From assembly GCA_025758045.1 (NCBI GenBank), contig CP107208.1:1612001-1676000 (forward strand): DNA of 64,000 nucleotides, written 5' to 3'. The DNA is from Oscillospiraceae bacterium (lineage in GTDB: Bacteria > Bacillota > Clostridia > Oscillospirales > Ruminococcaceae). A program made the translations under genes and the position numbers. The notes under the pieces are model-generated. The model did not search any database. It saw nothing but the letters and a program-made list of their open reading frames with translations, and was not told the DNA's origin. This document shows, in pieces, positions 6,856 through 15,832 of this stretch (position 1 is the first letter of the stretch; the number at the start of each line of letters is the position of its first letter).

Positions 6856-9525
6856 ATGAGCAAGAAATTCTTGTATCTGTTCAAAGAGGGCCACGATGCC
6901 TTCGGCGGCGACCAGACCACCATGAAGAATACTCTTGGCGGCAAGGGCGCTGGCCTGGCAGAAATGACCCACGCCGGCATGCCGGTACCGCAGGGCTTCA
7001 CCATCACCACCGAAGCCTGCACCCAGTACTACGCTGACAACCGCGAGATCAACGATGAGATCAAAGCGGACATCTTCAAATACATGGGCATCCTGGAGGA
7101 GCAGACTGGCAAGACCTTCGGCTCCATCGAGAACCCCCTGCTGGTTTCCGTCCGTTCCGGCGCACGTCAGTCCATGCCCGGCATGATGGACACCATCCTG
7201 AACCTGGGCCTGAACGATCAGGCTGTTGAGGGCCTGGCCAAAAAGACCGACAACCCCCGCTTTGCTTATGACTGCTACCGCCGCTTCATCCAGATGTACT
7301 CTGACGTCGTCATGGAGCTGGGCAAGAGCTTCTTTGAGGAGCGCATCGACGCCATGAAGGTGCGCAAGGGCGTTACCCAGGACGTTGAGCTGGACGCCGA
7401 GGATTTGAAGGAACTCGTCAAGGAGTTCAAGCAGATCTACCTGGAGAAGCAGGGCGAAGAGTTCCCGCAGGACCCCAAAGAGCAGCTGATCGGCGCCGTC
7501 AAGGCCGTCTTCCGCTCCTGGGACAACCCCCGCGCCAACGTCTATCGTAAGATGAACGAGATCCCCTACGAGTGGGGCACTGCCGTCAACGTGCAGCAGA
7601 TGGCTTTCGGTAACTCCGGCATGCGTTCCGGCACCGGCGTTGCTTTCACCCGTAACCCCGCTACCGGCGAGAAGAAGCTGATGGGCGAGTACCTGATCAA
7701 CGCCCAGGGCGAGGACGTCGTCGCTGGTATCCGTACTCCTTCTCCCATCAGCAAGCTGCATGAGGAGATGCCCGAGGTCTACGATCAGTTCGTTGAGATC
7801 GCAACCCGCCTCGAGAACTACTACAAGGATATGCAGGACATGGAGTTCACCATTGAGGATGGCAAGCTCTTCATGCTGCAGACCCGTAACGGCAAGCGTA
7901 CCGCCCAGGCTGCTCTGCAGATCGCCTGCGACCTGGTGGACGAGGGCGTTATCGATGAAAAGACCGCTGTCCTGCGCGTTGAGCCCAAGCAGCTCGACAC
8001 CCTGTTGCACCCGCAGTTCGATGCCGCTGCCCTGAAGGCCGCCCAGGCTATCGGCAAGGGCCTGGCCGCTTCTCCGGGATCTGCCTGCGGCCGCGTTGTC
8101 TTCTCTGCTGAGGACGCCGAGGAGAAGGTCAAGGACGATGCCTGGAAGAAGGTCGTCCTGGTTCGTCTTGAGACCAGCCCCGAGGACATCGTCGGCATGC
8201 AGGTCTCTCAGGGTATCCTGACCGTCCGCGGCGGTATGACCAGCCACGCTGCTGTCGTCGCCCGCGGCATGGGCACCTGCTGCGTTTCCGGCTGCGGCAA
8301 CGACAACACCGTTGCTATCGACTATGATGCCAAGGTCATCACCATCAACGGCCATACCTTCCACGAGGGTGACTGGATGAGCATCGATGGCTCTACCGGC
8401 AACATCTACGAGGGCCAGATCGCTACCGTGGCTTCCACCGAGAATGCCAACTTCAAGCGCTTCATGGGCTGGGCTGACGCCAACCGCCAGATGAAGGTCA
8501 TGACCAACGCCGACAACCCGCGCGACGCACAGAACGCCGTCGATATGGGTGCTGAGGGCATCGGCCTGTGCCGTACCGAGCATATGTTCTTCGCCGAGGA
8601 CCGCATCGCTGCTGTCCGTGAGATGATCTGCGCTCGTACTGTTGAGGAGCGCAAGACCGCTCTGGCCAAGGTCGAGCCGTTCCAGGAAGCTGACTTCACC
8701 GCTATGTACCGCATCATGGGCGACCGTCCGATGACCATCCGTTATCTGGATCCGCCGCTGCATGAGTTCCTGCCCACCAAGGCCGAGGATATCGAGGCTT
8801 TGGCTAAGGACATGGGTATGACCACCGAAGAGCTGAACAACGTCGTTGTCAGCCTGCACGAGTTCAACCCCATGATGGGTCACCGTGGCTGCCGTCTGGC
8901 CGTCACTTACCCCGAAATCGCTGAGATGCAGACCAACGCTGTCATCAAGGCTGCCATCAAGGTTTCTGCCGAGACTGGCAAGATGATCACCCCGCACATC
9001 ATGGTTCCTCTGGTTGGCGAAGTCAAGGAGTTGAAGTACGTCAAGGACGTCATCGTCAAGACTGCTGATGCCCTGATCGCCGCTGCCGGTGTTGACATGA
9101 AGTACGAGGTCGGCACCATGATCGAGATTCCTCGTGCAGCCCTGACTGCCGGTGAAATCGCCAAGGAAGCTGACTTCTTCAGCTTCGGCACCAACGACCT
9201 GACCCAGATGACCTTCGGCTTCAGCCGTGACGATGCTGCTAAGTTCCTGACCGCTTACTACGATAACAAAATCTACGAGAGCGATCCGTTCCAGCACCTG
9301 GATCAGATCGGCGTTGGCAAGCTGGTCAAGATGGCTGCCCATGACGGCCGCGAGACCAACCCCAACCTGGGTCTGGGCATCTGCGGTGAGCACGGCGGCG
9401 ATCCCAGCAGTGTTGAGTTCTGCCACAACGTTGGCCTGGACTACGTCAGCTGCTCTCCCTACCGTGTTCCCATCGCCCGCCTCGCCGCCGCTCAGGCTGC
9501 TATTAAAGCTCCCAGAGCGAAGTGA
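6856..9525 (+). CDS. ppdK: Pyruvate, phosphate dikinase
   Basis: The 889-residue enzyme interconverts pyruvate, ATP and phosphate with phosphoenolpyruvate, AMP and pyrophosphate, and is a central glycolytic step in many anaerobes. The N-terminal ATP-binding domain carries GGKGAGLAEM near residue 30. The swivelling domain has the catalytic histidine in GGMTSHAAVVARGMG near residue 460. The C-terminal PEP/pyruvate barrel ends with the catalytic cysteine region GICGEHGGDP near residue 840. Length and motifs are those of a complete enzyme. The start is set by GGGAGG six bases upstream. Codons are strongly biased, as expected for a highly expressed gene. A strong terminator follows. Confidence 0.97.
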   Translation: MSKKFLYLFKEGHDAFGGDQTTMKNTLGGKGAGLAEMTHAGMPVPQGFTITTEACTQYYADNREINDEIKADIFKYMGILEEQTGKTFGSIENPLLVSVRSGARQSMPGMMDTILNLGLNDQAVEGLAKKTDNPRFAYDCYRRFIQMYSDVVMELGKSFFEERIDAMKVRKGVTQDVELDAEDLKELVKEFKQIYLEKQGEEFPQDPKEQLIGAVKAVFRSWDNPRANVYRKMNEIPYEWGTAVNVQQMAFGNSGMRSGTGVAFTRNPATGEKKLMGEYLINAQGEDVVAGIRTPSPISKLHEEMPEVYDQFVEIATRLENYYKDMQDMEFTIEDGKLFMLQTRNGKRTAQAALQIACDLVDEGVIDEKTAVLRVEPKQLDTLLHPQFDAAALKAAQAIGKGLAASPGSACGRVVFSAEDAEEKVKDDAWKKVVLVRLETSPEDIVGMQVSQGILTVRGGMTSHAAVVARGMGTCCVSGCGNDNTVAIDYDAKVITINGHTFHEGDWMSIDGSTGNIYEGQIATVASTENANFKRFMGWADANRQMKVMTNADNPRDAQNAVDMGAEGIGLCRTEHMFFAEDRIAAVREMICARTVEERKTALAKVEPFQEADFTAMYRIMGDRPMTIRYLDPPLHEFLPTKAEDIEALAKDMGMTTEELNNVVVSLHEFNPMMGHRGCRLAVTYPEIAEMQTNAVIKAAIKVSAETGKMITPHIMVPLVGEVKELKYVKDVIVKTADALIAAAGVDMKYEVGTMIEIPRAALTAGEIAKEADFFSFGTNDLTQMTFGFSRDDAAKFLTAYYDNKIYESDPFQHLDQIGVGKLVKMAAHDGRETNPNLGLGICGEHGGDPSSVEFCHNVGLDYVSCSPYRVPIARLAAAQAAIKAPRAK

Positions 9526-9584
9526 TTGATTTTTAACGAGTTATCGTTAAAAATTCAAGCCCGAAAAAGGCTGAAAATTGACTA

Positions 9585-9625
9585 AAATGTGCGCCGCTGC
9601 TTGTCAGCGGCGCACATTTGTTTTC
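9585..9625 (+). terminator. Terminator of ppdK
   Basis: A perfect 15-bp stem at 9585-9599 and 9605-9619 with a 5-nt loop is followed by a T-rich tract. Just upstream, a perfect palindrome TTTTTAACGA-N4-TCGTTAAAAA lies at 9531-9554. Confidence 0.85.
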
Positions 9626-9706
9626 CCGTCAAACATACACTTCGGCCCTCAAATCTGTCCAAGAACAGCGTCTGAACTGGCTCGGCATACCGCTTTTTTG
9701 ACGATA

Positions 9707-11410
9707 TTAACGTGCGGTTTCGAAGTTGATTCTGAATTTCAGCAGGGGATTCTGCTCGATTTTCGTCAAGTCGGTTCGTTCAGCGTGAGGAACCTGCGGA
9801 CCGAAATTCAGCTTCCAGCGGTAGAGGTTGTCTTTGATAGGCGTGACAACCTCTACAAATTCCTGAATCAGTGAATCAGGCAACTTCGGTGCAGAAAGAT
9901 CCACGATTCGATTCAGCGCAGCAGTCAGCTCCTTCATAGAAGGAGTGGCTGCTGCTTTTTGTTGTGCTGCCATTTCGGCTGGAGGGTGCTGCAAGGCACT
10001 GATTTCCTGCTCCGTCTTGGCGCACAGCTCTTTGTACTCATCACGCCCCAAGTCACCGTCTGCGTACATTTGAGCAAGCCGCAGTTTGCGATTTTTCAGC
10101 TTACTAATCTGGGCGCTGCTGCTGGCAACCGAGCAGGCAGGAGCCGCGCGGCTGCTGACAGAGTCTATCATAGCAACCGCTTTTTTCACTGCCGCATTTT
10201 GGTCGCCCCAGATACGGTCAAAAATCAACTTTGCCATAAGTTCCAGTTTCCATTCGCATATGGAAATTGCATCGCAGGATGACTGTCCTTGCAGATTGTG
10301 TTCCACGACAAAAGAACGGGAAACATTCACTGTGCGGTAATTGCATTGATACCCGTAAACCGGCGTTCCGTCTTTCAAAACGCGCCACTTGAAACGGTTA
10401 AACCCGCCGCCGCAGCGGCAACGCAGTTTTTGTGTCCATAGATGCATCGGACCAAGATAACCGGCGCGGCGTGTGGAGCCGTCCGGCATCCGATATGTGG
10501 CGATTTTTTGCTTGCGGATTCGATCACATTCGTGCCACAATTCCTCAGAAATAAGCGGCGGGAAGTTGCCCTTGACAAGTTGAATGCTATCTTCATTGAG
10601 ATTCTTTACGCGAACCTTGTCAATGTAATTGGTGGTCTTGGACTTGTTGTAGCCTATGTACCCCATATAGGTGGCGTTGCGTAGCATCTTACTGATTTTG
10701 ATGCAAGACCATTTCACATTGCCTTGGCTATCCTTATACCCAAGGCGTGTAAGCTCGTTGCAGATCAGACTTTGCCCGTAGCCTCTGGAGTACATATCAA
10801 ATACAAAGCGAACGACTTTTGCCTGCTCCTCGTTGATGGTGTAGGTGTTATGGGCCTTGTCTAAATCATAGCCCAAAATGTTGCCATTCCCGTAGAGAAC
10901 ACCGTTTTGGCGGCTGATCATTTGACCGGCTAAGACACGTTCGGAAATCTTGCGGCTTTCCTCCTGCGCAAGAGAGGACATAATGCTTAGGCGCAGTTCG
11001 CCATCGCTGTCCAACGTCCAGATGTTGTCAGACACGAAGTAAACCTCCACACCAATGCCGCGAAGCTCTCTTGTGATGGAGAGTGTATCAACGGTGTTTC
11101 TGGCAAAGCGGCATACCTCGCGGGTGACAATCAGGTCGAATTTTCCGTTTCGGGCGTCGTCCAGCATTCGCATAAAAGAGGGACGCTTTTTTGCAAGCGT
11201 TCCGGTAATGCCTTCGTCAATGTAGCGCCCGACCAGTTGCCAATTCGCGTGGTACTTCAATTGGTCATCGTACCATTGCATCTGGTTGCTGAGCGCGTCC
11301 TTCTGCTGTTCGTGCTGTGTGGAAACTCGACCGTAAAAGACCATGCGGCGGTCACAGTTGCGGTCTAAATTCATAGACCCGAAATATAACTGTTGTTGTG
11401 TTGTCTGCAT
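9707..11410 (-). CDS. Large serine recombinase (site-specific integrase/resolvase)
   Basis: The 567-residue protein starts at the ATG at 11410, which has AGGAGG eight bases upstream; the frame is open to 11566 but lacks such a site there. The N-terminal resolvase domain contains FYGRVSTQHEQQ with the catalytic serine near residue 30, and REVCRFARN follows further on. A recombinase domain comes next, then a zinc ribbon with CRCGG and a downstream cysteine pair, then a charged, helical C-terminus. Large serine recombinases cut and join attachment sites to integrate or excise mobile elements. Its position at the left edge of the accessory region, pointing at ppdK, suits an element end. Confidence 0.88.
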   Translation of the reverse strand: MQTTQQQLYFGSMNLDRNCDRRMVFYGRVSTQHEQQKDALSNQMQWYDDQLKYHANWQLVGRYIDEGITGTLAKKRPSFMRMLDDARNGKFDLIVTREVCRFARNTVDTLSITRELRGIGVEVYFVSDNIWTLDSDGELRLSIMSSLAQEESRKISERVLAGQMISRQNGVLYGNGNILGYDLDKAHNTYTINEEQAKVVRFVFDMYSRGYGQSLICNELTRLGYKDSQGNVKWSCIKISKMLRNATYMGYIGYNKSKTTNYIDKVRVKNLNEDSIQLVKGNFPPLISEELWHECDRIRKQKIATYRMPDGSTRRAGYLGPMHLWTQKLRCRCGGGFNRFKWRVLKDGTPVYGYQCNYRTVNVSRSFVVEHNLQGQSSCDAISICEWKLELMAKLIFDRIWGDQNAAVKKAVAMIDSVSSRAAPACSVASSSAQISKLKNRKLRLAQMYADGDLGRDEYKELCAKTEQEISALQHPPAEMAAQQKAAATPSMKELTAALNRIVDLSAPKLPDSLIQEFVEVVTPIKDNLYRWKLNFGPQVPHAERTDLTKIEQNPLLKFRINFETAR

Positions 11411-11471
11411 TTGCGTTACCTCCTTTCCTCGCAGTATATGGGAAGTTGAAAAACGATGGTAGGCTGTCGTT

Positions 11472-11633
11472 TTATTGCTTGACAGGCTTGACAAGCGTGG
11501 AATATTGCGCTGTGACCTGACGGTAAACCGTGTGGTTGATAAGACCCTCGCGGTAGAGAACAGCAACCAGTTTCACGGCAATGACATCACTGCTGATTTG
11601 CAAGGGAGAATCCGTGGGATGTGTGCATTTCAT
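11472..11633 (-). CDS. Small ORF upstream of the serine recombinase
   Basis: This is a 53-residue protein. The ATG at 11633 has AGGAGG six bases upstream, which decides it over longer starts at 11651 and 11720. The C-terminal half (KLVAVLYREGLINHTVY) resembles a SHOCT-like short helical hairpin in which a hydrophobic helix is followed by GLI and a second helix. It ends 61 bp before the recombinase and is probably co-transcribed. The function is unknown; small accessory or regulatory proteins are common beside such recombinases. Confidence 0.6.
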   Translation of the reverse strand: MKCTHPTDSPLQISSDVIAVKLVAVLYREGLINHTVYRQVTAQYSTLVKPVKQ

Positions 11634-12130
11634 AGTATACCTCCTGTTCATTATGAATTTGATTCCACAAGCATAGCGGCCACCTGTGGAAAACAAGTGG
11701 CCGCCATAATCTGAAATCAAATTTTATACCCTATTCGACACTACTTCCCAGATATAAGGGCGAACCACCGACCCGGCTGCTGGAAACAGCTCCCACTTCC
11801 TGTACCACATTGTTGGCAGTACCGCCGACGCCTTGAGAGCATCGCCACGGTGTGTATCACGATTGCTGACCCTTCGCTTGAGGTATGTGTTCCACGCCAC
11901 CTCTCCCGCCTCTGGGGGCGCTCCGCTGCGGTTAGGCAGCCTCATCGCGTCAGAGTCGGGACGCACCTGCCGACGCTCCTTGGGTTGCGGCAAGGTCAGT
12001 TGTATGTAGCCGGTGATTCGGATATTCGGTTATCAAGGTGCAGAAAAGGGGGAATGAGGGATTTTTTGTCCCTCTATATATGAATATCGCTTTAGGAAGG
12101 TAAAAGTTGGAGAAAAATCTGCAATTTTTT
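11634..12130. other. Intergenic stretch with no supportable gene
   Basis: About 500 bp between the recombinase module and the decayed gene hold only short overlapping frames without convincing starts or family features. It looks like mobile-element debris. Confidence 0.5.
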
Positions 12131-12167
12131 CAAAAAAAATACCGCCCTATCTCACGATAAGGCGGTA
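12131..12167 (-). terminator. Terminator after the decayed gene
   Basis: The stem TACCGCC/GGCGGTA (12140-12146, 12161-12167) is followed on the minus strand by a run of eight T residues. Confidence 0.7.
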
Positions 12168-12179
12168 GATTGCGTTATT

Positions 12180-12529
12180 CTATGCTGCTCCTAAGTTTTT
12201 AGATAACAAATCACCATTGGCGGCGTTCTCAAACACTTCAAAAGTATCTTGCAGTTCTTCCAATCACAGCTGGTGTGTCTCTTTCCAGAGTATTTGTTTT
12301 CCGCAACATCATTTAGCATCATCAGAATAAAACCCGATGGCCTTTTGCAAAGCCAAGAAATGCTTTCCTGTGTATTTGATTGCCCTGTGCTCTCCTTGCA
12401 TTTCTATCCTACAGGTAATCAAATTCTCGTCATTTTCTTTCACATGGTAATCTTGTATCATCGAAATAAGCTCAGACAGATTCTTCTTTCCGTAAATAAA
12501 TCAGCGACGATGTTTTGCTTTTGAGGCAT
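12180..12529 (-). pseudogene. Decayed gene of unknown function with several frameshifts
   Basis: Reading the minus strand and changing frame gives a continuous protein-like sequence of about 115 residues. It starts MPQKQNIVADLFTE from the ATG at 12529, shifts to LSELISMIQDYHV and IEMQGEHRAIKYTGKHFLA, and ends QDTFEVFENAANG and LSKNLGAA before a stop at 12180. The pieces lie in more than one frame and are separated by stops (for example at 12309), so the gene is broken. I do not recognise the family. A terminator sits directly after the final stop, which supports a once-functional gene. Confidence 0.55.
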
Positions 12530-12559
12530 CGGGCGGACAGACGAAGCCAGACTCGCCGC

Positions 12560-13741
12560 CTACTCCGCGCAAAGCTCCGCCACCAGAGCGTCCATCTGCG
12601 CTTCGCTGGTTTGGTTCAGTGCGCCGCGCAGCGATACATCTGTTTCACACAGTCGGAGTTCCTTCATCTTTTCCAACTCGGCGCGCATCAGCCGCGCGGC
12701 AGCAGGGGCCCATGAGCCGTTTTCCATGAGGCCGATCCGGCGGTTTCGGAATCCCTTTGTCTGTAAATGATCCAAAAAGGCCTTCATGGGCGGGAACAGT
12801 CCTCCGTCATAAGTGGAGCAGGCCAACACCAGTTTCCCACAGTAGAATGCGCTGGTCACGGCATAGGAAAGGTCTGTTGCCGTCAGATCGCACATGGTGA
12901 CTTGTGCACCTTTTCCCTTCAGCTTGCTCTTGAGGGCCTCCGATGCATATGCGGTATTTCCATGGATGGATGCGTGAGCGATCAGGATGCCCTCCGGTTT
13001 TTCCGGTTTCCATTGTGACCAGAGATCATAGAGCCGCAGATACTCCCCCAAGTCTTCTGTGAGCATGGGGCCATGGAGCGGGCAGATCGTTTTGATCTCC
13101 AGCGCGGAGATTTTTTTCAGCAGCGCCTGCACCTGTGCGCCATACTTTCCGACGATGTTGTAATAATACCGCCGGGCCTGCGGCGCCCAGGGGGCACGGG
13201 CAGTCCGTTCCAGTGAGCCGAAGCGGCCGAAGGCATCCGCCGAGAACAGGATCTTTTCCTCCTCTTCATACGCTGCCATCACCTCCGGCCAGTGTACCAT
13301 CGGCGCCAGCAGAAAGCGCAGCCGGTGCAAACCCAAGGAAAGCGTATCTCTTTCGCCAACCTCCAGCATACGGTCTTCCGACAATGCACCTGTGCCGAAG
13401 AACTGCTTGATCATGGTAAATGTTTTCGCGTTTCCCACAATCTTCATCTCCGGGTACTTTTGTGCCAGCCGCATGAGGCTGCCGGAATGATCCGGCTCCA
13501 TGTGTGTGACCACAAGATAGTGGGGGCTGCGCCCCTCCAACACCCGCGCCACATTGGAAAGCCATTCTTCCGCCGCCCGTGCGTCCACGCTGTCCATCAC
13601 GGCAATCTTCTCATCCAGAATAACATAGGAGTTGTAGCTCACTCCCATAGGCTGGACGGGGTACTGGTTTTCAAAGAGTGCCAATGTGTTATCATCCACC
13701 CCTACATAGCGGATGGCATCTGTTACCGTTTGAATGGTCAT
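12560..13741 (-). CDS. Flavodiiron protein (oxygen / nitric oxide reductase)
   Basis: The 393-residue cytoplasmic protein has an N-terminal metallo-beta-lactamase-like diiron domain and a C-terminal flavodoxin domain. The iron ligands are visible as HMEPDH near residue 80, a histidine in MVHWPE, an aspartate in FSADAFG and CPLHGP near residue 225. The flavodoxin part begins ILIAHASIHGNT and binds FMN. It has no rubredoxin tail, so it is the short form fed by separate rubredoxin or flavoprotein partners. It reduces O2 to water and/or NO to N2O in anaerobes. The start at 13741 is chosen because AAGGAG lies about 14 bases upstream; the alternative at 13753 is too close to it. It is the third gene of the DUF2249 operon. 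Confidence 0.92.
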   Translation of the reverse strand: MTIQTVTDAIRYVGVDDNTLALFENQYPVQPMGVSYNSYVILDEKIAVMDSVDARAAEEWLSNVARVLEGRSPHYLVVTHMEPDHSGSLMRLAQKYPEMKIVGNAKTFTMIKQFFGTGALSEDRMLEVGERDTLSLGLHRLRFLLAPMVHWPEVMAAYEEEEKILFSADAFGRFGSLERTARAPWAPQARRYYYNIVGKYGAQVQALLKKISALEIKTICPLHGPMLTEDLGEYLRLYDLWSQWKPEKPEGILIAHASIHGNTAYASEALKSKLKGKGAQVTMCDLTATDLSYAVTSAFYCGKLVLACSTYDGGLFPPMKAFLDHLQTKGFRNRRIGLMENGSWAPAAARLMRAELEKMKELRLCETDVSLRGALNQTSEAQMDALVAELCAE

Positions 13742-13760
13742 AATACAAAACAACTCCTTA

Positions 13761-14453
13761 TCATTTGTTCAGGACCTGCATCTCCGGGTTCTTCTCCCCA
13801 AATTTCTCGCGCAGCGCACTGCAGATATCCTCCCGGGACTTGCCCTGCTTCTCACCGTTTTTAATGAGCTTGTACGCCTGAAACAGCGCCGAGGGGCCGA
13901 TCTCGCTGCTGAAAAAACCGATGCCCTGATTCCATGCCAGCAGTTCGAACACGTCGTCAAACGCGGAGCTCTCCACACCGTGGATATATGCCTTTACCAG
14001 CTCCCGCGCCGCCTGCCTCATCCGGCCTGCACCGACAGCGTTGGTCAGGGACAGCAGCAGCCGCGTTTCGTAGGGCAGTACGCGCTTCTCGCTCTGCCAT
14101 GTGGTCTCCCAAAAATCCACGGCGATCTGCCCCAGCTTTTCATCGATCATGGGATAGTTCAAAAGAGCCAGCGGCTTGAAGGGAGCGGAGCTGTCGCCTT
14201 CCTTCTTCTCCACACGGCAGAACCAGACATGGAACTCCGCCTCACTCCGCTGCTCGGTGTGGTGCTCGTAGCCCAAGCCCTCCATGACAGCGTACAGTGG
14301 ATGCGGCTCAAAGGTCTGGATGATGTGTAATCCTTCGCCCACCTCCAACGCCTCGGCTCTTTTCTTCAGCCCTTCAAAGAAGCTGCCCTGTATATGGCGC
14401 ACATCCACGGTCTGAAACCCCTGCGCCTTATTCTTCCAGTTTTCGTAGCTCAT
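13761..14453 (-). CDS. DUF2249 protein with C-terminal helical domain
   Basis: In this 230-residue protein, residues 1 to about 82 are a DUF2249 domain (SirA/TusA-like alpha/beta fold) with the family's GEGLHIIQTFEPHPLY core. Residues 95-230 form an all-helical domain that looks like the carboxymuconolactone-decarboxylase/AhpD superfamily, although the usual CxxC pair is absent. Its N-terminal half is close to the neighbouring 85-residue protein, so one arose by duplication. It follows that gene by 4 bp and precedes the flavodiiron gene by 19 bp. DUF2249 proteins often sit with hybrid-cluster or denitrification-type genes. A redox or NO-related role is inference from context. Confidence 0.7.
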   Translation of the reverse strand: MSYENWKNKAQGFQTVDVRHIQGSFFEGLKKRAEALEVGEGLHIIQTFEPHPLYAVMEGLGYEHHTEQRSEAEFHVWFCRVEKKEGDSSAPFKPLALLNYPMIDEKLGQIAVDFWETTWQSEKRVLPYETRLLLSLTNAVGAGRMRQAARELVKAYIHGVESSAFDDVFELLAWNQGIGFFSSEIGPSALFQAYKLIKNGEKQGKSREDICSALREKFGEKNPEMQVLNK

Positions 14454-14457
14454 GCGG

Positions 14458-14715
14458 TTATTCTCCTTTCTTCACTCGATAAAACCAGATGTGATATTCG
14501 CTGCCGCTCACCTTCTCCGTGTGATGCTCAAAGCCCATAAGGGCCAGCACCGGGTACAGTGGGACAGGCTCGAAGGTCTGGATGATATGCAGTCCTTCTC
14601 CGTTTTTCAGCGCGGCAGCCTTTGCCTTCAATGCGGGGAAGAAGTCCATCTTTTTGCCCCGCACGTCCATCACTTCAAATGTGCCGATTTTGTCCTTCCA
14701 GTTTTCATAACTCAT
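14458..14715 (-). CDS. Stand-alone DUF2249 protein
   Basis: This 85-residue protein consists only of the DUF2249 domain. It shares the opening MSYENWK, the central GEGLHIIQTFEPVPLY and GFEHHTE with the N-terminus of the next gene. It is the first gene of the three-gene operon ending in the flavodiiron protein. The start follows GAGAGG. A promoter (CTGACT, 17 bp, TACAAT on the minus strand) with a perfect palindrome abutting its -35 box lies upstream. The biochemical role is unknown. Confidence 0.72.
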   Translation of the reverse strand: MSYENWKDKIGTFEVMDVRGKKMDFFPALKAKAAALKNGEGLHIIQTFEPVPLYPVLALMGFEHHTEKVSGSEYHIWFYRVKKGE

Positions 14716-14778
14716 AGTCTTTGCCTCTCTTGCAGAAAGCTCACGCCTCTTCGAAGCCCCTGTTGCTTTTGTGCGTTC

Positions 14779-14820
14779 ATTGTACTATACTAAAAGCAAC
14801 AAGTCAGTTGAATTTTCAAC
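14779..14820 (-). promoter_or_regulatory. Promoter and Crp/Fnr-type operator of the DUF2249-flavodiiron operon
   Basis: On the minus strand, CTGACT and TACAAT (14779-14784) are separated by 17 bp. The perfect palindrome GTTGAA-TT-TTCAAC (14807-14820) ends at the first base of the -35 box, so its centre is about 41.5 bp upstream of the expected start. That is the classic position for activation by a Crp/Fnr protein. The regulator gene diverges from the same 120-bp gap. Confidence 0.68.
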
Positions 14821-14835
14821 GAAAGAGAACTTTTT

Positions 14836-15531
14836 ATGAAAAAATTTTTCCCGACGCTCCACGCCGCGGCGCTTTTCTCCGGTATTTCCGACGACGAGCT
14901 TGCCACCATGCTCTCCTGCCTCGGGGCAAGGATCGACACCTTTCCAAAAGGCTCCCGCCTGCTTCGCGCCGGAGAGGCGGTGGAGGAGGTGGGCCTTGTG
15001 TTGGCGGGCAGCGCCCTCATTATGCAGGAGGATATCTGGGGAAACCGCAACATCCTCTCCAAGACCGGGCCGGGGCAGACCTTCGCGGATGTGTTTGCCT
15101 GCGCGCCGGGAGCGGTGCTGAACGTGAGCGTGGAGGCGGAGAGCACGATGACGGTGATGTTTCTACACATAAGGCGCGTTTTGAGCGTGTGCCCCTCCGC
15201 CTGCTCCTACCATAGCCGGTTCATCCGCAATCTGCTGGGCGAGTTAGCGGAGAAGAACCTGCGGCTCAACGAAAAGCTCACCCACATGGGCCAGCGCACG
15301 ACGCGTGCAAAGCTGATGTCCTATTTTTCCGCTGAGGCACTGCGGCGCGGGGTCTATGAGTTCGACATTCCGTTTTCAAGGCAGCAGCTTGCGGATTACC
15401 TCGGTGTGGAGCGCAGCGGGCTGTCCGTGGAGCTTGGAAAAATGCGGGATGAGGGCCTGCTCGACTTTCACAAAAGCCATTTCCTTCTCAAAACGCCGGA
15501 GGCTGACCGTCCCTTTCCTTCTGCGCGTTAA
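14836..15531 (+). CDS. Crp/Fnr-family transcriptional regulator
   Basis: The 231-residue protein has an N-terminal cyclic-nucleotide-binding-like barrel (residues about 15-120), a long dimer helix and a winged helix-turn-helix (residues about 165-220) with FSRQQLADYLGVERSGLSVE. The recognition helix differs from the CRP-type RExxxR pattern, which suits a non-CRP operator. It lacks an Fnr-type cluster of N-terminal cysteines; three scattered cysteines (around residues 29, 96 and 119) could hold haem, a cluster or nothing. It diverges from the DUF2249-flavodiiron operon and probably controls it in response to NO or oxygen. The start has only a weak upstream AAAGAGA. Confidence 0.85.
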   Translation: MKKFFPTLHAAALFSGISDDELATMLSCLGARIDTFPKGSRLLRAGEAVEEVGLVLAGSALIMQEDIWGNRNILSKTGPGQTFADVFACAPGAVLNVSVEAESTMTVMFLHIRRVLSVCPSACSYHSRFIRNLLGELAEKNLRLNEKLTHMGQRTTRAKLMSYFSAEALRRGVYEFDIPFSRQQLADYLGVERSGLSVELGKMRDEGLLDFHKSHFLLKTPEADRPFPSAR

Positions 15532-15565
15532 GGAGCCCCCTTTGGGCGTATTAGCAAGTGCGGAT

Positions 15566-15598
15566 AACCCCGTCAGCCACGGAGCGTCGGGGTTTTGC
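15566..15598 (+). terminator. Terminator after the Crp/Fnr gene
   Basis: The stem AACCCCG/CGGGGTT (15566-15572, 15588-15594) is followed by TTTTGC. Confidence 0.7.
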
Positions 15599-15668
15599 AG
15601 ATGGAAGAAGCAGCTACGGTCTGTAGAGATCGGCAGGACAGCGTCAGCTCGTACAATCTGATTTGATC

Positions 15669-15700
15669 ATACCCACAGCCGCTTTGGCTGTGGGTATTTT
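15669..15700 (+). terminator. Second tandem terminator
   Basis: A perfect 12-bp stem ATACCCACAGCC/GGCTGTGGGTAT around GCTTT is followed by TTTCTGTTT. Confidence 0.75.
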
Positions 15701-15832
15701 CTGTTTGAACTCCAAAAGCTTTGCAGAGCTCAAGGAGCCTAATCGTACAACCGGAGCAGCGCCGCGCCGATTTTCTCAAATTATGTGACGCCATCACAGT
15801 AAAACCGCTTGTCACGCGGTATACTACGCATA

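Noticed and set aside
6736..9426. 896-codon open frame antisense to ppdK
   Set aside because: It mirrors ppdK with the strongly biased codons that remove stops on the opposite strand. The translation is low-complexity (repeated Val, Leu, Asp, Gly, His) and matches no family, while ppdK has all its motifs.
11724..12083. Short overlapping frames right of the recombinase module
   Set aside because: No start signals and no family similarity; treated as element debris.
12180..12529. UGA recoding to explain the in-frame TGA codons in the decayed gene
   Set aside because: Reading on requires frame changes as well as stop readthrough, so ordinary decay by small insertions and deletions explains it better.
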